Shown piece after piece: positions 42,201 to 55,900 of a stretch of 64,000 nucleotides of DNA. The DNA comes from Spisula solida (lineage: Eukaryota; Mollusca; Bivalvia; Venerida; Mactridae). Position 1 is the stretch's first letter. Each line of letters opens with the position of its first letter. The position numbers and the translations under genes are program-made. The notes beneath the pieces are model-generated. The model had not been told where the DNA came from, searched no databases, and worked only from the letters and a program-made list of their open reading frames with translations. Where the stretch lies: positions 7,359,030 through 7,423,029 of the forward strand of contig OX365947.1 in NCBI GenBank assembly GCA_947247005.1, in the 5' to 3' direction.

Positions 42201-42204
42201 TCTA

Positions 42205-42480
42205 GGGGCGTAGCTTGGAGCAAATCACATTATTGTAGGGGGTGGCGTCGATTGGTGTGCTCCTGCTCCCCTGAAAACAGGTGCATTTTTAGCAGTTTTC
42301 AGACTAAAATTGAGCACAACTATGACTCACACTAGTTGACTATAGCTAGTGATAATTGATCATAGACTCACACACCGCAAACTGCATGCATGTCATTCAT
42401 ATCACACAAACAGAGCGCTGCCGTGTTCACACACGTAGAGAGCTTTGTATTTTAGGGGGTCCGGATGAATTCTCCTCCGG
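42205..42480. repeat. Further copies of the GCAGTTTTCAGACTAAAA dispersed repeat
   Basis: GGGGCGTAGCTTGGAGC, CTGCTCCCCTGAAAACAGG, TTTTTAGCAGTTTTCAGACT match 11822-12150; a partial GGGGGTCCGGATGAATTC copy follows at 42455. Confidence 0.5.
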
Positions 42481-42597
42481 ATTTTTTTTTGAAAATACAA
42501 GAATGTATATACATGTATATGGTCGTAGGTGCTCTCTGCGTACTGTCGCCGCCTACACGGCCTATACTGAGGAAGCTACACTACTGGAGTCTTAACC

Positions 42598-42967
42598 AGC
42601 GCATGAGCTGTGTGATCACATGTTGTTAACAGCGACATGAGCTGTATGGTCACAGTTTGTTAACAGCGGCATGAGCTGTGTGGGCACATGTTGTTAACCG
42701 CGGCATGACCTGTGTGGGCACATGTTGTTAACAGCGGCATGACCTGTGTGGGCACATGTTGTTAACAGCGGCATGACCTGTATGGTCACATGTTGTTAAC
42801 AGCGGCATGACCTGTGTGGGCTCATGTTGTTAGCAGCGGTATGAGCTGTGTGGTTACATGTTGTTAACAGCGGCATGCGCTGTGTGGGCACAGTTGTTAA
42901 CAGCGACATGAGCTGTGTGGGCACATCTTGTTAACAGCGGCATGATATGTGTGGGCACATGTTGTTA
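42598..42967 (+). repeat. 34-bp minisatellite, about 11 copies
   Basis: Units like AGCGGCATGACCTGTGTGGG then CACATGTTGTTAAC, with steady 34-bp spacing (for example 42631, 42665, 42699). Confidence 0.95.
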
Positions 42968-43740
42968 GCACAACATCTTATATTTAATATAGAAATTAAC
43001 AGTTAGATGTTAAAGCGGTAAAATTCATTATCAAGCATTAACACATTCTACATAACAAACACATTTTGTGGCATAGAACGCGCTATCCTATATAATAATA
43101 TCATTTGTGCAACCAGTTTTGAGATTTAAAGAATATAAGAACAATAAGTATACACTCGGGGAGAATTGAAACCTGTCCTTTAAGACAAAAGTTGCTAAAT
43201 GCTAATAGTCGTGGTAGCTAATTAGCTATTACAAGTTGTACTGGTCGTTTATAAATTATGAAAATGAACATATTTGCGTGTTTCAAGAATATACATGTAT
43301 TGTACTTAGCTTTGTTATTGTAAGCTTGTAAATATAAGTTCTTCAATCTTGTGAATTAGAAGTGCCCTTGTTTCGGCATGTTTCAGTGCCTCTACAGTTA
43401 ATCAAGAGGAGGCTACTTTGTAAGATTAAGACCAAGAATAAAGAAGATTCCAAACTTGTGCTTCGGCGCAGCGGGGGATGGGACGTATTTTGACGGGATG
43501 CTGTAAACATCTTATTGGCCCAACTAATAATTTAGGCACGACCCTTTTACTAAGAAAACTTACAAATACGACATTTTGTTCTAAAATGAGTTTTTGGCGT
43601 AACCGAACAAACTTAGCAATGAAATGGAAAGTTGTTGAGTTTTATTCGGAGTTCCTACAGTGTTTTTATGGTTTAATAAATATTTATACCATAACATGCA
43701 ATACGTATTTCTAAATTGGAGTTTTGCCACACTGAAACAC
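42968..43740. other. No gene recognised
   Basis: AT-rich sequence with no supported feature. Confidence 0.4.
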
Positions 43741-44176
43741 AGAATTACTTGGGAATATAAGAAATTGCTCCAAATTGCTTGGAATTACACCAAATTGCTT
43801 GGAATTACACCAAATTGCGCGGAATTACACCAAAATTTGCAGAATTACACCAAATCCCTTGCAAGTACACCAAATTGCACGGAATTACACCAAAATTTGC
43901 GGAATTACACCAAATCCCTTGGAAGTACACCAAATTACACTGAATTACACCAAAATGCTTGGAATTACACCAAATTGCGCGGAATTACACCACAATTTGC
44001 AGAATTACACCAAATTGCACTGAATTACACCAAAATATGCGGAATTACACCAAATCCCTTGGAAGTACACCAAATTGCACTGAATTACACCAAAATATGC
44101 GGAATTACACCAAATCCCTTGGAAGTACACCAAATTGCACTGAATTACACCAAAATATGCGGAATTACACCGAAAT
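43741..44176 (+). repeat. 20-bp minisatellite organised into 60-bp higher-order units
   Basis: Monomers such as GGAATTACACCAAATTGCTT; in the right half three types alternate (TTGCAC, ATATGC, TCCCTT/GGAAGTACAC) giving nearly exact 60-bp repeats. The 60-bp period leaves all three + frames open over much of the array, including one of 273 codons that runs beyond it (43660-44481). Judged non-coding. Confidence 0.93.
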
Positions 44177-45430
44177 ACGGAAACGACGTGTACGATCATC
44201 TTGTTTTCAAAACAAAACATGACAACAATGATATGCGAAAAATTGAAAACTGGGACGAATATATTATAGAGAATACACGTCGTGTCAGACATGTTAACGA
44301 AGTGAGCCTAAACCACATGTACTTAGTGGGTGATCGTATTTTATGTTGGTCCAGACATTTTTATAATTTATTGCTATTAATTAGAGGAATAATAGCAAAC
44401 ACGGTTATGTACACGCACATGCAGAGGCAAATGTATTGTTTTACCGCTTCCTGTTGGTTGCTTTTAACGAACTATGTATAAGCGCCAAAAATTTAATGTT
44501 ATTTTTTTGCGTGAAAATAGCTTGTTCATGCAGTTTACCAACTTCCGCCTACGCACCGTTTGTTTTATAAATTTTTATGGTGAGCAAATTTGACATTTAC
44601 ACATTTATTTAGCCAGCTCGCTGACTATTTACCAATTAGGGCTATTTTTATAATGAGTCTTTTGTAAATAAATGGTTTTGATTGGCTTAAAGTGGAAGTA
44701 CTATCGTGCATACGTCATAATGTACACCGCAGTGCATTAGCAATTGAAGAATGCGGATAACTTTGAATGATTACAATGAAGCTGGACCAGCTATATATTA
44801 TAAATTATATATTCTTATCAACGTTTTTAAGTAAACGCGTTTTCTAATATTTCAGTTAGTATTATACGAGCGTAGTTTTGCCTAGATATGGTCATTCTGA
44901 TATTTCCATATTAACACAACCCTGATGTGCTATCTTGATTGTCTTGTCTTATCTTGCGGCATTAAAATAAATGCCCATTTTCAATTCTCAGTATGTGTTG
45001 TTATCATTCTGCCCATACACAGTTCGACTGTTACTGTGCTGCTTACTACATCAGGACATTACATAAATATACGGAGTATCACTTTTGAATTACGCCAATC
45101 ATTGCCCTTTTGTAACTGATGTCACTTAATTATAACCTTAACCGTCATACCAAAGACGAAAAAATGGTACCAGAAATTCCCTTGCTAGACGCTCAGCATA
45201 AAAGGGAAACTGGCTTCTCTTCTCGCATACCCTCGTGGCGATGGATAACATCAGGAATGAGGTGTCGAGAGTGATTAATATAAGTTGGAAAAAGTGTTTC
45301 ACAATCGACCTTAAATAAATTAGTATAAACTAATTTATATGTTGCACAATATTATACATACTGATTGTCTGTGCTAACAGTACTTAGTCTAAATAAGCTG
45401 AAGCGATGTCATCAGTTGGGTAATTCGTTG
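44177..45430. other. No gene recognised
   Basis: AT-rich; part of it is kept open by the 273-codon frame described with the adjacent array, without recognisable content. Confidence 0.35.
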
Positions 45431-45432
45431 TA

Positions 45433-45664
45433 TAGAAGTATAAGGTCGAGCCAAAATATTTTTAAAAAATGGAAAGTGCAAAATGCCATTTTGAGAAAAC
45501 AAGAAATGAACAGATACTGTCTGAAAAAATATTTTTTCTTAAGGAACACGATTTTTCTACTCCAGTTTGGTCGATATGACCATATCCGATTTCAATGAAA
45601 GCAGGTTCATAAGATGGGCCTTGTGATGCAGAATTCTGAATATACATCCTTCTTAACACATAGC
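45433..45664. mobile_element. Degenerate 232-bp copy of the TAGAATTAGAAGGT family
   Basis: TTTTGAGAAAACAAGAAA, CTGTCTGAAAAAATA, CCAGTTTGGTCGATATGACC, CCGATTTCAATGAAA and TGTGATGCAGAATTC appear in the same order as in the inverse of 25198-25429. The TIRs are eroded. Confidence 0.7.
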
Positions 45665-45807
45665 GCTTAGGACTTTATCCGTCGAAGTCAGAGAATTGTC
45701 ACATGTACTCCGATATGGTGGTATGGTGAGTACGGAGGATGCTATAATTGTTAGCCTTGTTCATCCCACAACAACTGGTTAGAAATTGTTTGGCCAAAAA
45801 GCATTTG

Positions 45808-46016
45808 ATTTCATCGAGTTTAACAACTTATATGATTTGTTTTTAATAAGAAGGTAGAAATCTACTCGGGAAAAATCATATAAGTTGTTGATATCGATGA
45901 AACCGTGATTATAAGAAGGTATATGGGAAAAGTTGTTAAAAATGATGGAACTGTGATTTTACTAGAAGCTACTCGGAAAGAAATGTTCAAATAAGTTGTT
46001 AAAATCGATGAAACCA
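45808..46016. repeat. Local inverted and direct repeats around AACAACTTATATGATTT
   Basis: AACAACTTATATGATTTGTT near 45820 pairs with AAATCATATAAGTTGTT near 45875; AAGTTGTTAAAA and ATCGATGAAACC recur to 46016. Can form a hairpin. Confidence 0.6.
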
Positions 46017-46942
46017 TGTGCCTGTGGTTTGGGCATAAAGTGAAGTGTTAATTGATTTTAGTGTCACTCCAAATATACATTAATTTTACCCACTAAATGT
46101 TCCGGGCCGCAAAGGTAACTAAGTATACATTCACAATATCGGTTTTCATTTTGATTATAGTAAAGGTACTAGCTAAAAGCCTTTGTGCATGTCCATCGAA
46201 GGCGTGTTCCCGCTGACAAGTAATAGTGTCATCAAGTTGAAAAAATATTGTACAATATATTCATCAAATAACTGACCCTGAATATGACATGCCATCAATT
46301 ATAAATGAAACATACACGTTTTTGGTGTTTTATCTCTAAAAAATTCATCCTTCACAGTATTGAGGTATAAATAATGTGAAAGCCTATACCTTTGGTCTAC
46401 TTACAAAGTTATATCTAGCGAAAGATCAGATAAGCTACACCTTGGATACGTTCGAAATACCCATATTGTATAATTTATTATGCAACTTGAGATTAAAAGC
46501 ACTACACTTTATTTGGGCGGGGATAAACTAGGTTTGCGCAAACTTTGTGAGGTTTTGATAATATTACACCTCGTCAAGCCGCAAAGATCTAGAGACGCAA
46601 GTATGTCAGTCCTTGAAATTATGCACTATTTTTTTGAACGTATTAATTGGGTGTCCAATATGAGACTGTTAACACCTGCGTTGCAGAAATAAAACGCGAT
46701 ATTGTGGATATAAACCATATATGCAAAATTGAGTAAGGTCAACTGCTGAAAAAATGCTCTAAACTTATTAAGATCTACAATCATTATGAGAAAGTAATAA
46801 GAAAATGATTAAATTATTAGATAACAGCTGCATAGAACGTGATGAAAGCAGCTATATATCTAATGCGCCAAGGTGATTGTCATATTAACAAACATGAACT
46901 GTTGTCAACTTTGTTTTACAAATTACTAAAGTAAACTTATCA
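46017..46942. other. No gene recognised
   Basis: AT-rich; a 70-codon + frame at 46480 has no recognised domain. Confidence 0.35.
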
Positions 46943-49900
46943 CTGGCTTAGAATGAGAAGGTCCAAAGTACAAAATCTATATTTTGAGAAAACAAGAAAA
47001 AAAACTCTCTGAAAACTACTCTTTATGCTACGATCTATAGGGGTGCACTGGAACGATATCCATACGATGCTCGTACTAGTTAAGACAATCCTTACGATGC
47101 TCTTATGAGTCTTCGGTGTCCGTACGGGCTCTGTACGGACGCCGTGCGAGTTTGCCAAAATCAACTCATACGGAGCTCGTAGGGCAAATATGACCTTAGC
47201 ATTACTTACTGAAAAAACAAACTTTTTCAACTTGTCTACCCCATATTCTACTGATGGTGCCATTGGTGCCATTTGGGGTAAAATCATTTATTCTCTTTAA
47301 ATCACGTTATAATTTGTTTTTAAGAGTTATTTTGCATGCTAAACACGAATTCGATAATCATTTTTCGATACTTATACCCTTTAGTCAGATTTGGGTGGGG
47401 TGACTATTTTAGGGTCAAATTGCGATTTGGGCTAAGTTTGAAGAGCTGCTTCATTTGAATGTTTCACGTTACGGACCTGAAATTTGCAGGGCTAATTTAA
47501 GATGTTGCATTTTTTCGGAAACTATTAGCACAAGGTTGTTTTTGCATCACAGTGGTATTAGACAGGGCTTAAAACAGGGGTTAATTCTACTTAGCCAATG
47601 TGAAAATGAGCAATAATCGAACTCTTGCGGTATGTTATATGACACAACTAGCAGATATTACGTGTTTTATGATACATGCATAACGTACAACCCGTTCTGA
47701 CATCAAAAATCAAGAAAAAATGTTATTCTTTCAATGAGCGCAAAATATCCCCCTTTTAGGGGTGCCCACCCAACGCGAGTTTTCATACAACGGGTTTAGA
47801 TATCGAAAAACGAATACAAGATTTGTGTTTAAAATGAAAAATAACCATAATTACCAACACAGGAGGGAGCTTGTAGGGAAAACATATTTCTACCCCATAT
47901 TCTACTGATGTATACCCTTGGTGCCATTTGGGGTAAAATCATTCATTCTCTTTAAATCACGTTATAATTTGTTTTTATGGGTTATTTTGGATGCTTAACA
48001 CGAATTCGATAAGCATTTTTCGATACTTATACCCTTTAGTCAGATTTGGGCGGGGTGACTATTTTAGGGTCAAATTGCGATTTTGGCTAAGTTTGAAGAG
48101 CTGCTTCATTTGAATGTATCACGTTACGGACCTGAAATTTGCAGGGCTAATTTAGGATGTTGCATTTTTTCGGAAACTATTAGCACAAGGTTGTTTTTGC
48201 ATCACAGTGGTATTAGACAGGGCTTAAAACAGGGGTTAATTCTACTTAGCCAATGTGAAAATGAGCAATAATCGAACTCTTGCGGTATGTTATATGACAC
48301 AACTAGCAGATATTACGTGTTTTATGATACATGCATAACGTACAACCCGTTCTGACATCAAAAATGAAGAAAAAATGTTATTCTTTCAATGAGCGCAAAA
48401 TATCCCCCTTTTAGGGGTGCCCACCCCACGCGAGTTTTCATACAACGGGTTTAGATATCGAAAAACGAATACAAGATTTGTGTTTAAAATGAAAAATAAC
48501 CATAATTACCAACACAGGAGGGAGCTTGTAGGGAAAACATATTTCTACCCCATATTCTACTGATGTATACCCTTGGTGCCATTTGGGGTAAAATCATTCA
48601 TTCTCTTTAAATCACGTTATAATTTGTTTTTAAGGTTTATTTTGAATGCTAAACACGAATTCGATAAGCATTTTTCGATACTTATACCCTTTAGTCAGAT
48701 TTGGTTGGGGTGACTATTTTAGGGTCAAATTGCGATTTTGGCTAAGTTTGAAGAGCTGCTTCATTTGAATGTATCATGTTACGGACCTGAAATTTGCAGG
48801 GCTAATTTAGGATGTTGCAGTCTTTCAGAAACTATTAGCACAAGGTTGTTTTTGCATCACAGTGGTATTAGACAGGGCTTAAAACAGGGGTTAATTCTAC
48901 TTAGCCAATGTGAAAATGAGCAATAATCGAACTCTTGCGGTATGTTATATGACACAACTTGCAGAAATTACGTGTTTTATGATACATGCATAACGTACAA
49001 CCCGTTCTGACATCAAAAATCAAGAAAAAATGTTATTCTTTCAATGAGCGCAAAATATCCCCCTTTTAGGGGTGCCCACCCCACGCGAGTTTTCATACAA
49101 CGGGTTTAGATATCGAAAAACGAATACAAGATTTGTGTTTAAAATGAAAAATAACCATAATTACCAACACAGGAGGGAGCTTGTAGGGAAAACATATTTC
49201 TACCCCATATTCTACTGATGTATACCCTTGGTGCCATTTGGGGTAAAATCATTCATTCTCTTTAAATCACGTTATAATTTGTTTTTAAGGTTTATTTTGA
49301 ATGCTAAACACGAATTCGATAAGCATTTTTCGATACTTATACCCTTTAGTCAGATTTGGTTGGGGTGACTATTTTAGGGTCAAATTGCGATTTTGGCTAA
49401 GTTTGAAGAGCTGCTTCATTTGAATGTATCATGTTACGGACCTGAAATTTGCAGGGCTAATTTAGGATGTTGCAGTCTTTCAGAAACTATTAGCACAAGG
49501 TTGTTTTTGCATCACAGTGGTATTAGACAGGGCTTAAAACAGGGGTTAATTCTACTTAGCCAATGTGAAAATGAGCAATAATCGAACTCTTGCGGTATGT
49601 TATATGACACAACTTGCAGAAATTACGTGTTTTATGATACAGGCATAACGTACAACCCGTTCTGACATCAAAAATCAAGAAAAAATGTTATTCTTTCAAT
49701 GAGCGCAAAATATCCCCCTTTTAGGGGTGCCCACCCCACGCGAGTTTTCATACAACGGGTTTAGATATCGAAAAACGAATACAAGATTTGTGTTTAAAAT
49801 GAAAAATAACCATAATTACCAACACAGGAGGGAGCTTGTAGGGAAAACATATTTCTACCCCATATTCTACTGATGTATACCCTTGGTGCCATTTGGGGTA

Positions 49901-52900
49901 AAATAATTCATTCTCTTTAAATCACGTTATAATTTGTTTTTAAGGGTTATTTTGGATGCTTAACACGAATTCGATAAGCATTTTTCGATACTTATACCCT
50001 TTAGTCAGATTTGGGTGGGGTGACTATTTTAGGGTCAAATTGCGATTTTGGCTAAGTTTGAAGAGCTGCTTCATTTGAATGTATCACGTTACGGACCTGA
50101 AATTTGCAGGGCTAATTTAAGATGTTGCATTTTTTCGGAAACTATTAGCACAAGGTTGTTTTTGCATCACAGTGGTATTAGACAGGGCTTAAAACAGGGG
50201 TTAATTCTACTTAGCCAATGTGAAAATGAGCAATAATCGAACTCTTGCGGTATGTTATACAACTTGCAGAAATTACGTGTTTTATGATACATGCATAACG
50301 TACAACCCGTTCTGACATCAAAAATCAAGAAAAAAATGTTATTCTTTCAATGAGCGCAAAATATCCCCCTTTTAGGGGTGCCCACCCAACGCGAGTTTTC
50401 ATACAACGGGTTTAGATATCGAAAAAAGGAATACAAGATTTGTGTTGGGGTAAAATCATTCATTCTCTTTAAATCACGTTATAATTTGTTTTTATGGGTT
50501 ATTTTGGATGCTCAACACGAATTCGATAAGCATTTTTCGATACTTATACCCTTTAGTCAGATTTGGGTGGGGTGACTATTTTAGGGTCAAATTGCGGTTT
50601 TGGCTAAGTTTGAAGAGCTGCTTCATTTGAATGTATCACGTTACGGACCTGAAATTTGCAGGGCTAATTTAGGATGTTGCATTTTTTCGGAAACTATTAG
50701 CACAAGGTTGTTTTTGCATCACAGTGGTATTAGACAGGGCTTAAAACAGGGGTTAATTCTACTTAGCCAATGTGAAAATGAGCAATAATCGAACTCTTGC
50801 GGTATGTTATATGACACAATAGCAGATATTACGTGTTTTATGATACATGCATAACGTACAACCCGTTCTGACATCAAAAATCAAGAAAAAATGTTATTCT
50901 TTCAATGAGCGCAAAATATCCCCCTTTTAGGGGTGCCCACCCCACGCGAGTTTTCATACAACGGGTTTAGATATCGAAAAACGAATACAAGATTTGTGTT
51001 TAAAATGAAAAATAACCATAATTACCAACACAGGAGGGAGCTTGTAGGGAAAACATATTTCTACCCCATATTCTACTGATGTATACCCTTGGTGCCATTT
51101 GGGGTAAAATCATTCATTCTCTTTAAATCACGTTATAATTTGTTTTTAAGGGTTATTTTGAATGCTAAACACGAATTCGATAAGCATTTTTCGATACTTA
51201 TACCCTTTAGTCAGATTTGGGTGGGGTGACTATATTAGGGTCAAATTGCGATTTTGGCTAAGTTTGAAGAGCTGCTTCATTTGAATGTATCATGTTACGG
51301 ACCTGAAATTTGCAGGGCTAATTTAGGATGTTGCAGTCTTTCAGAAACTATTAGCACAAGGTTGTTTTTGCATCACAGTGGTATTAGACAGGGCTTAAAA
51401 CAGGGGTTAATTCTACTTAGCCAATGTGAAAATGAGCAATAATCGAACTCTTGCGGTATGTTATATGACACAACTTGCAGAAATTACGTTTTTTATGATA
51501 CATGCATAACGTACAACCCGTTCTTACATCAAAAATCAAGAAAAAATGTTATTCTTTCAATGAGCGCAAAATATCCCCCTTTTAGGGGTGCCCACCCCAC
51601 GCGAGTTTTCATACAACGGGTTTAGATATCGAAAAACGAATACAAGATTTGTGTTTAAAATGAAAAATAACCATAATTACCAACACAGGAGGGAGCTTGT
51701 AGGGAAAACATATTTCTACCCCATATTCTACTGATGTATACCCTTGGTGCCATTTGGGGTTAAATCATTCATTCTCTTTAAATCACGTTATAATTTGTTT
51801 TTAAGGGTTATTTTGAATGCTAAACACGAATTCGATAAGCATTTTTCGATACTTATACCCTTTAGTCAGATTTGGGCGGGGTGACTATTTTAGGGTCAAA
51901 TTGCGATTTTGGCTAAGTTTGAAGAGCTGCTTCATTTGAATGTATCATGTTACGGACCTGAAATTTGCAGGGCTAATTTAGGATGTTGCAGTCTTTCGGA
52001 AACTATTAGCACAAGGTTGTTTTTGCATCACAGTGATATTAGACAGGGCTTAAAACAGGGGTTAATTCTACTTAGCCAATGTGAAAATGAGCAATAATCG
52101 AACTCTTGCGGTATGTTATATGACACAACTTGCAGAAATTACGTGTTTTATGATACAGGCATAACGTACAACCCGTTCTGACATCAAAAATCAAGAAAAA
52201 ATGTTATTCTTTCAATGAGCGCAAAATATCCCCCTTTTAGGGGTGCCCACCCCACGCGAGTTTTCATACAACGGGTTTAGATATCGAAAAACGAATACAA
52301 GATTTGTGTTTAAAATGAAAAATAACCATAATTACCAACACAGGAGGGAGCTTGTAGGGAAAACATATTTCTACCCCATATTCTACTGATGTATACCCTT
52401 GGTGCCATTTGGGGTAAAATAATTCATTCTCTTTAAATCACGTTATAATTTGTTTTTAAGGGTTATTTTGGATGCTTAACACGAATTCGATAAGCATTTT
52501 TCGATACTTATACCCTTTAGTCAGATTTGGGTGGGGTGACTATTTTAGGGTCAAATTGCGATTTTGGCTAAGTTTGAAGAGCTGCTTCATTTGAATGTAT
52601 CACGTTACGGACCTGAAATTTGCAGGGCTAATTTAAGATGTTGCATTTTTTCGGAAACTATTAGCACAAGGTTGTTTTTGCATCACAGTGGTATTAGACA
52701 GGGCTTAAAACAGGGGTTAATTCTACTTAGCCAATGTGAAAATGAGCAATAATCGAACTCTTGCGGTATGTTATACAACTTGCAGAAATTACGTGTTTTA
52801 TGATACATGCATAACGTACAACCCGTTCTGACATCAAAAATCAAGAAAAAAATGTTATTCTTTCAATGAGCGCAAAATATCCCCCTTTTAGGGGTGCCCA

Positions 52901-55900
52901 CCCAACGCGAGTTTTCATACAACGGGTTTAGATATCGAAAAAAGGAATACAAGATTTGTGTTGGGGTAAAATCATTCATTCTCTTTAAATCACGTTATAA
53001 TTTGTTTTTATGGGTTATTTTGGATGCTCAACACGAATTCGATAAGCATTTTTCGATACTTATACCCTTTAGTCAGATTTGGGTGGGGTGACTATTTTAG
53101 GGTCAAATTGCGGTTTTGGCTAAGTTTGAAGAGCTGCTTCATTTGAATGTATCACGTTACGGACCTGAAATTTGCAGGGCTAATTTAGGATGTTGCATTT
53201 TTTCGGAAACTATTAGCACAAGGTTGTTTTTGCATCACAGTGGTATTAGACAGGGCTTAAAACAGGGGTTAATTCTACTTAGCCAATGTGAAAATGAGCA
53301 ATAATCGAACTCTTGCGGTATGTTATATGACACAATAGCAGATATTACGTGTTTTATGATACATGCATAACGTACAACCCGTTCTGACATCAAAAATCAA
53401 GAAAAAATGTTATTCTTTCAATGAGCGCAAAATATCCCCCTTTTAGGGGTGCCCACCCCACGCGAGTTTTCATACAACGGGTTTAGATATCGAAAAACGA
53501 ATACAAGATTTGTGTTTAAAATGAAAAATAACCATAATTACCAACACAGGAGGGAGCTTGTAGGGAAAACATATTTCTACCCCATATTCTACTGATGTAT
53601 ACCCTTGGTGCCATTTGGGGTAAAATCATTCATTCTCTTTAAATCACGTTATAATTTGTTTTTAAGGGTTATTTTGAATGCTAAACACGAATTCGATAAG
53701 CATTTTTCGATACTTATACCCTTTAGTCAGATTTGGGTGGGGTGACTATATTAGGGTCAAATTGCGATTTTGGCTAAGTTTGAAGAGCTGCTTCATTTGA
53801 ATGTATCATGTTACGGACCTGAAATTTGCAGGGCTAATTTAGGATGTTGCAGTCTTTCAGAAACTATTAGCACAAGGTTGTTTTTGCATCACAGTGGTAT
53901 TAGACAGGGCTTAAAACAGGGGTTAATTCTACTTAGCCAATGTGAAAATGAGCAATAATCGAACTCTTGCGGTATGTTATATGACACAACTTGCAGAAAT
54001 TACGTTTTTTATGATACATGCATAACGTACAACCCGTTCTTACATCAAAAATCAAGAAAAAATGTTATTCTTTCAATGAGCGCAAAATATCCCCCTTTTA
54101 GGGGTGCCCACCCCACGCGAGTTTTCATACAACGGGTTTAGATATCGAAAAACGAATACAAGATTTGTGTTTAAAATGAAAAATAACCATAATTACCAAC
54201 ACAGGAGGGAGCTTGTAGGGAAAACATATTTCTACCCCATATTCTACTGATGTATACCCTTGGTGCCATTTGGGGTTAAATCATTCATTCTCTTTAAATC
54301 ACGTTATAATTTGTTTTTAAGGGTTATTTTGAATGCTAAACACGAATTCGATAAGCATTTTTCGATACTTATACCCTTTAGTCAGATTTGGGCGGGGTGA
54401 CTATTTTAGGGTCAAATTGCGATTTTGGCTAAGTTTGAAGAGCTGCTTCATTTGAATGTATCATGTTACGGACCTGAAATTTGCAGGGCTAATTTAGGAT
54501 GTTGCAGTCTTTCGGAAACTATTAGCACAAGGTTGTTTTTGCATCACAGTGATATTAGACAGGGCTTAAAACAGGGGTTAATTCTACTTAGCCAATGTGA
54601 AAATGAGCAATAATCGAACTCTTGCGGTATGTTATATGACACAACTTGCAGAAATTACGTGTTTTATGATACAGGCATAACGTACAACCCGTTCTGACAT
54701 CAAAAATCAAGAAAAAATGTTATTCTTTCAATGAGCGCAAAATATCCCCCTTTTAGGGGTGCCCACCCCACGCGAGTTTTCATACAACGGGTTTAGATAT
54801 CGAAAAACGAATACAAGATTTGTGTTTAAAATGAAAAATAACCATAATTACCAACACAGGAGGGAGCTTGTAGGGAAAACATATTTCTACCCCATATTCT
54901 ACTGATGTATACCCTTGGTGCCATTTGGGGTAAAATAATTCATTCTCTTTAAATCACGTTATAATTTGTTTTTAAGGGTTATTTTGGATGCTTAACACGA
55001 ATTCGATAAGCATTTTTCGATACTTATACCCTTTAGTCAGATTTGGGTGGGGTGACTATTTTAGGGTCAAATTGCGATTTTGGCTAAGTTTGAAGAGCTG
55101 CTTCATTTGAATGTATCACGTTACGGACCTGAAATTTGCAGGGCTAATTTAAGATGTTGCATTTTGTCGGAAACTATTAGCACAAGGTTGTTTTTGCATC
55201 ACAGTGGTATTAGACAGGGCTTAAAACAGGGGTTAATTCTACTTAGCCAATGTGAAAATGAGCAATAATCGAACTCTTGCGGTATGTTATACAACTTGCA
55301 GAAATTACGTGTTTTATGATACATGCATAACGTACAACCCGTTCTGACATCAAAAATCAAGAAAAAAATGTTATTCTTTCAATGAGCGCAAAATATCCCC
55401 CTTTTAGGGGTGCCCACCCAACGCGAGTTTTCATACAACGGGTTTAGATATCGAAAAAAGGAATACAAGATTTGTGTTGGGGTAAAATCATTCATTCTCT
55501 TTAAATCACGTTATAATTTGTTTTTATGGGTTATTTTGGATGCTCAACACGAATTCGATAAGCATTTTTCGATACTTATACCCTTTAGTCAGATTTGGGT
55601 GGGGTGACTATTTTAGGGTCAAATTGCGGTTTTGGCTAAGTTTGAAGAGCTGCTTCATTTGAATGTATCACGTTACGGACCTGAAATTTGCAGGGCTAAT
55701 TTAGGATGTTGCATTTTTTCGGAAACTATTAGCACAAGGTTGTTTTTGCATCACAGTGGTATTAGACAGGGCTTAAAACAGGGGTTAATTCTACTTAGCC
55801 AATGTGAAAATGAGCAATAATCGAACTCTTGCGGTATGTTATATGACACAATAGCAGATATTACGTGTTTTATGATACATGCATAACGTACAACCCGTTC

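Noticed and set aside
43660..44481. 273-codon + frame as a protein-coding gene
   Set aside because: Open because of the 60-bp repeat; the part beyond the array is unlike any family I know.
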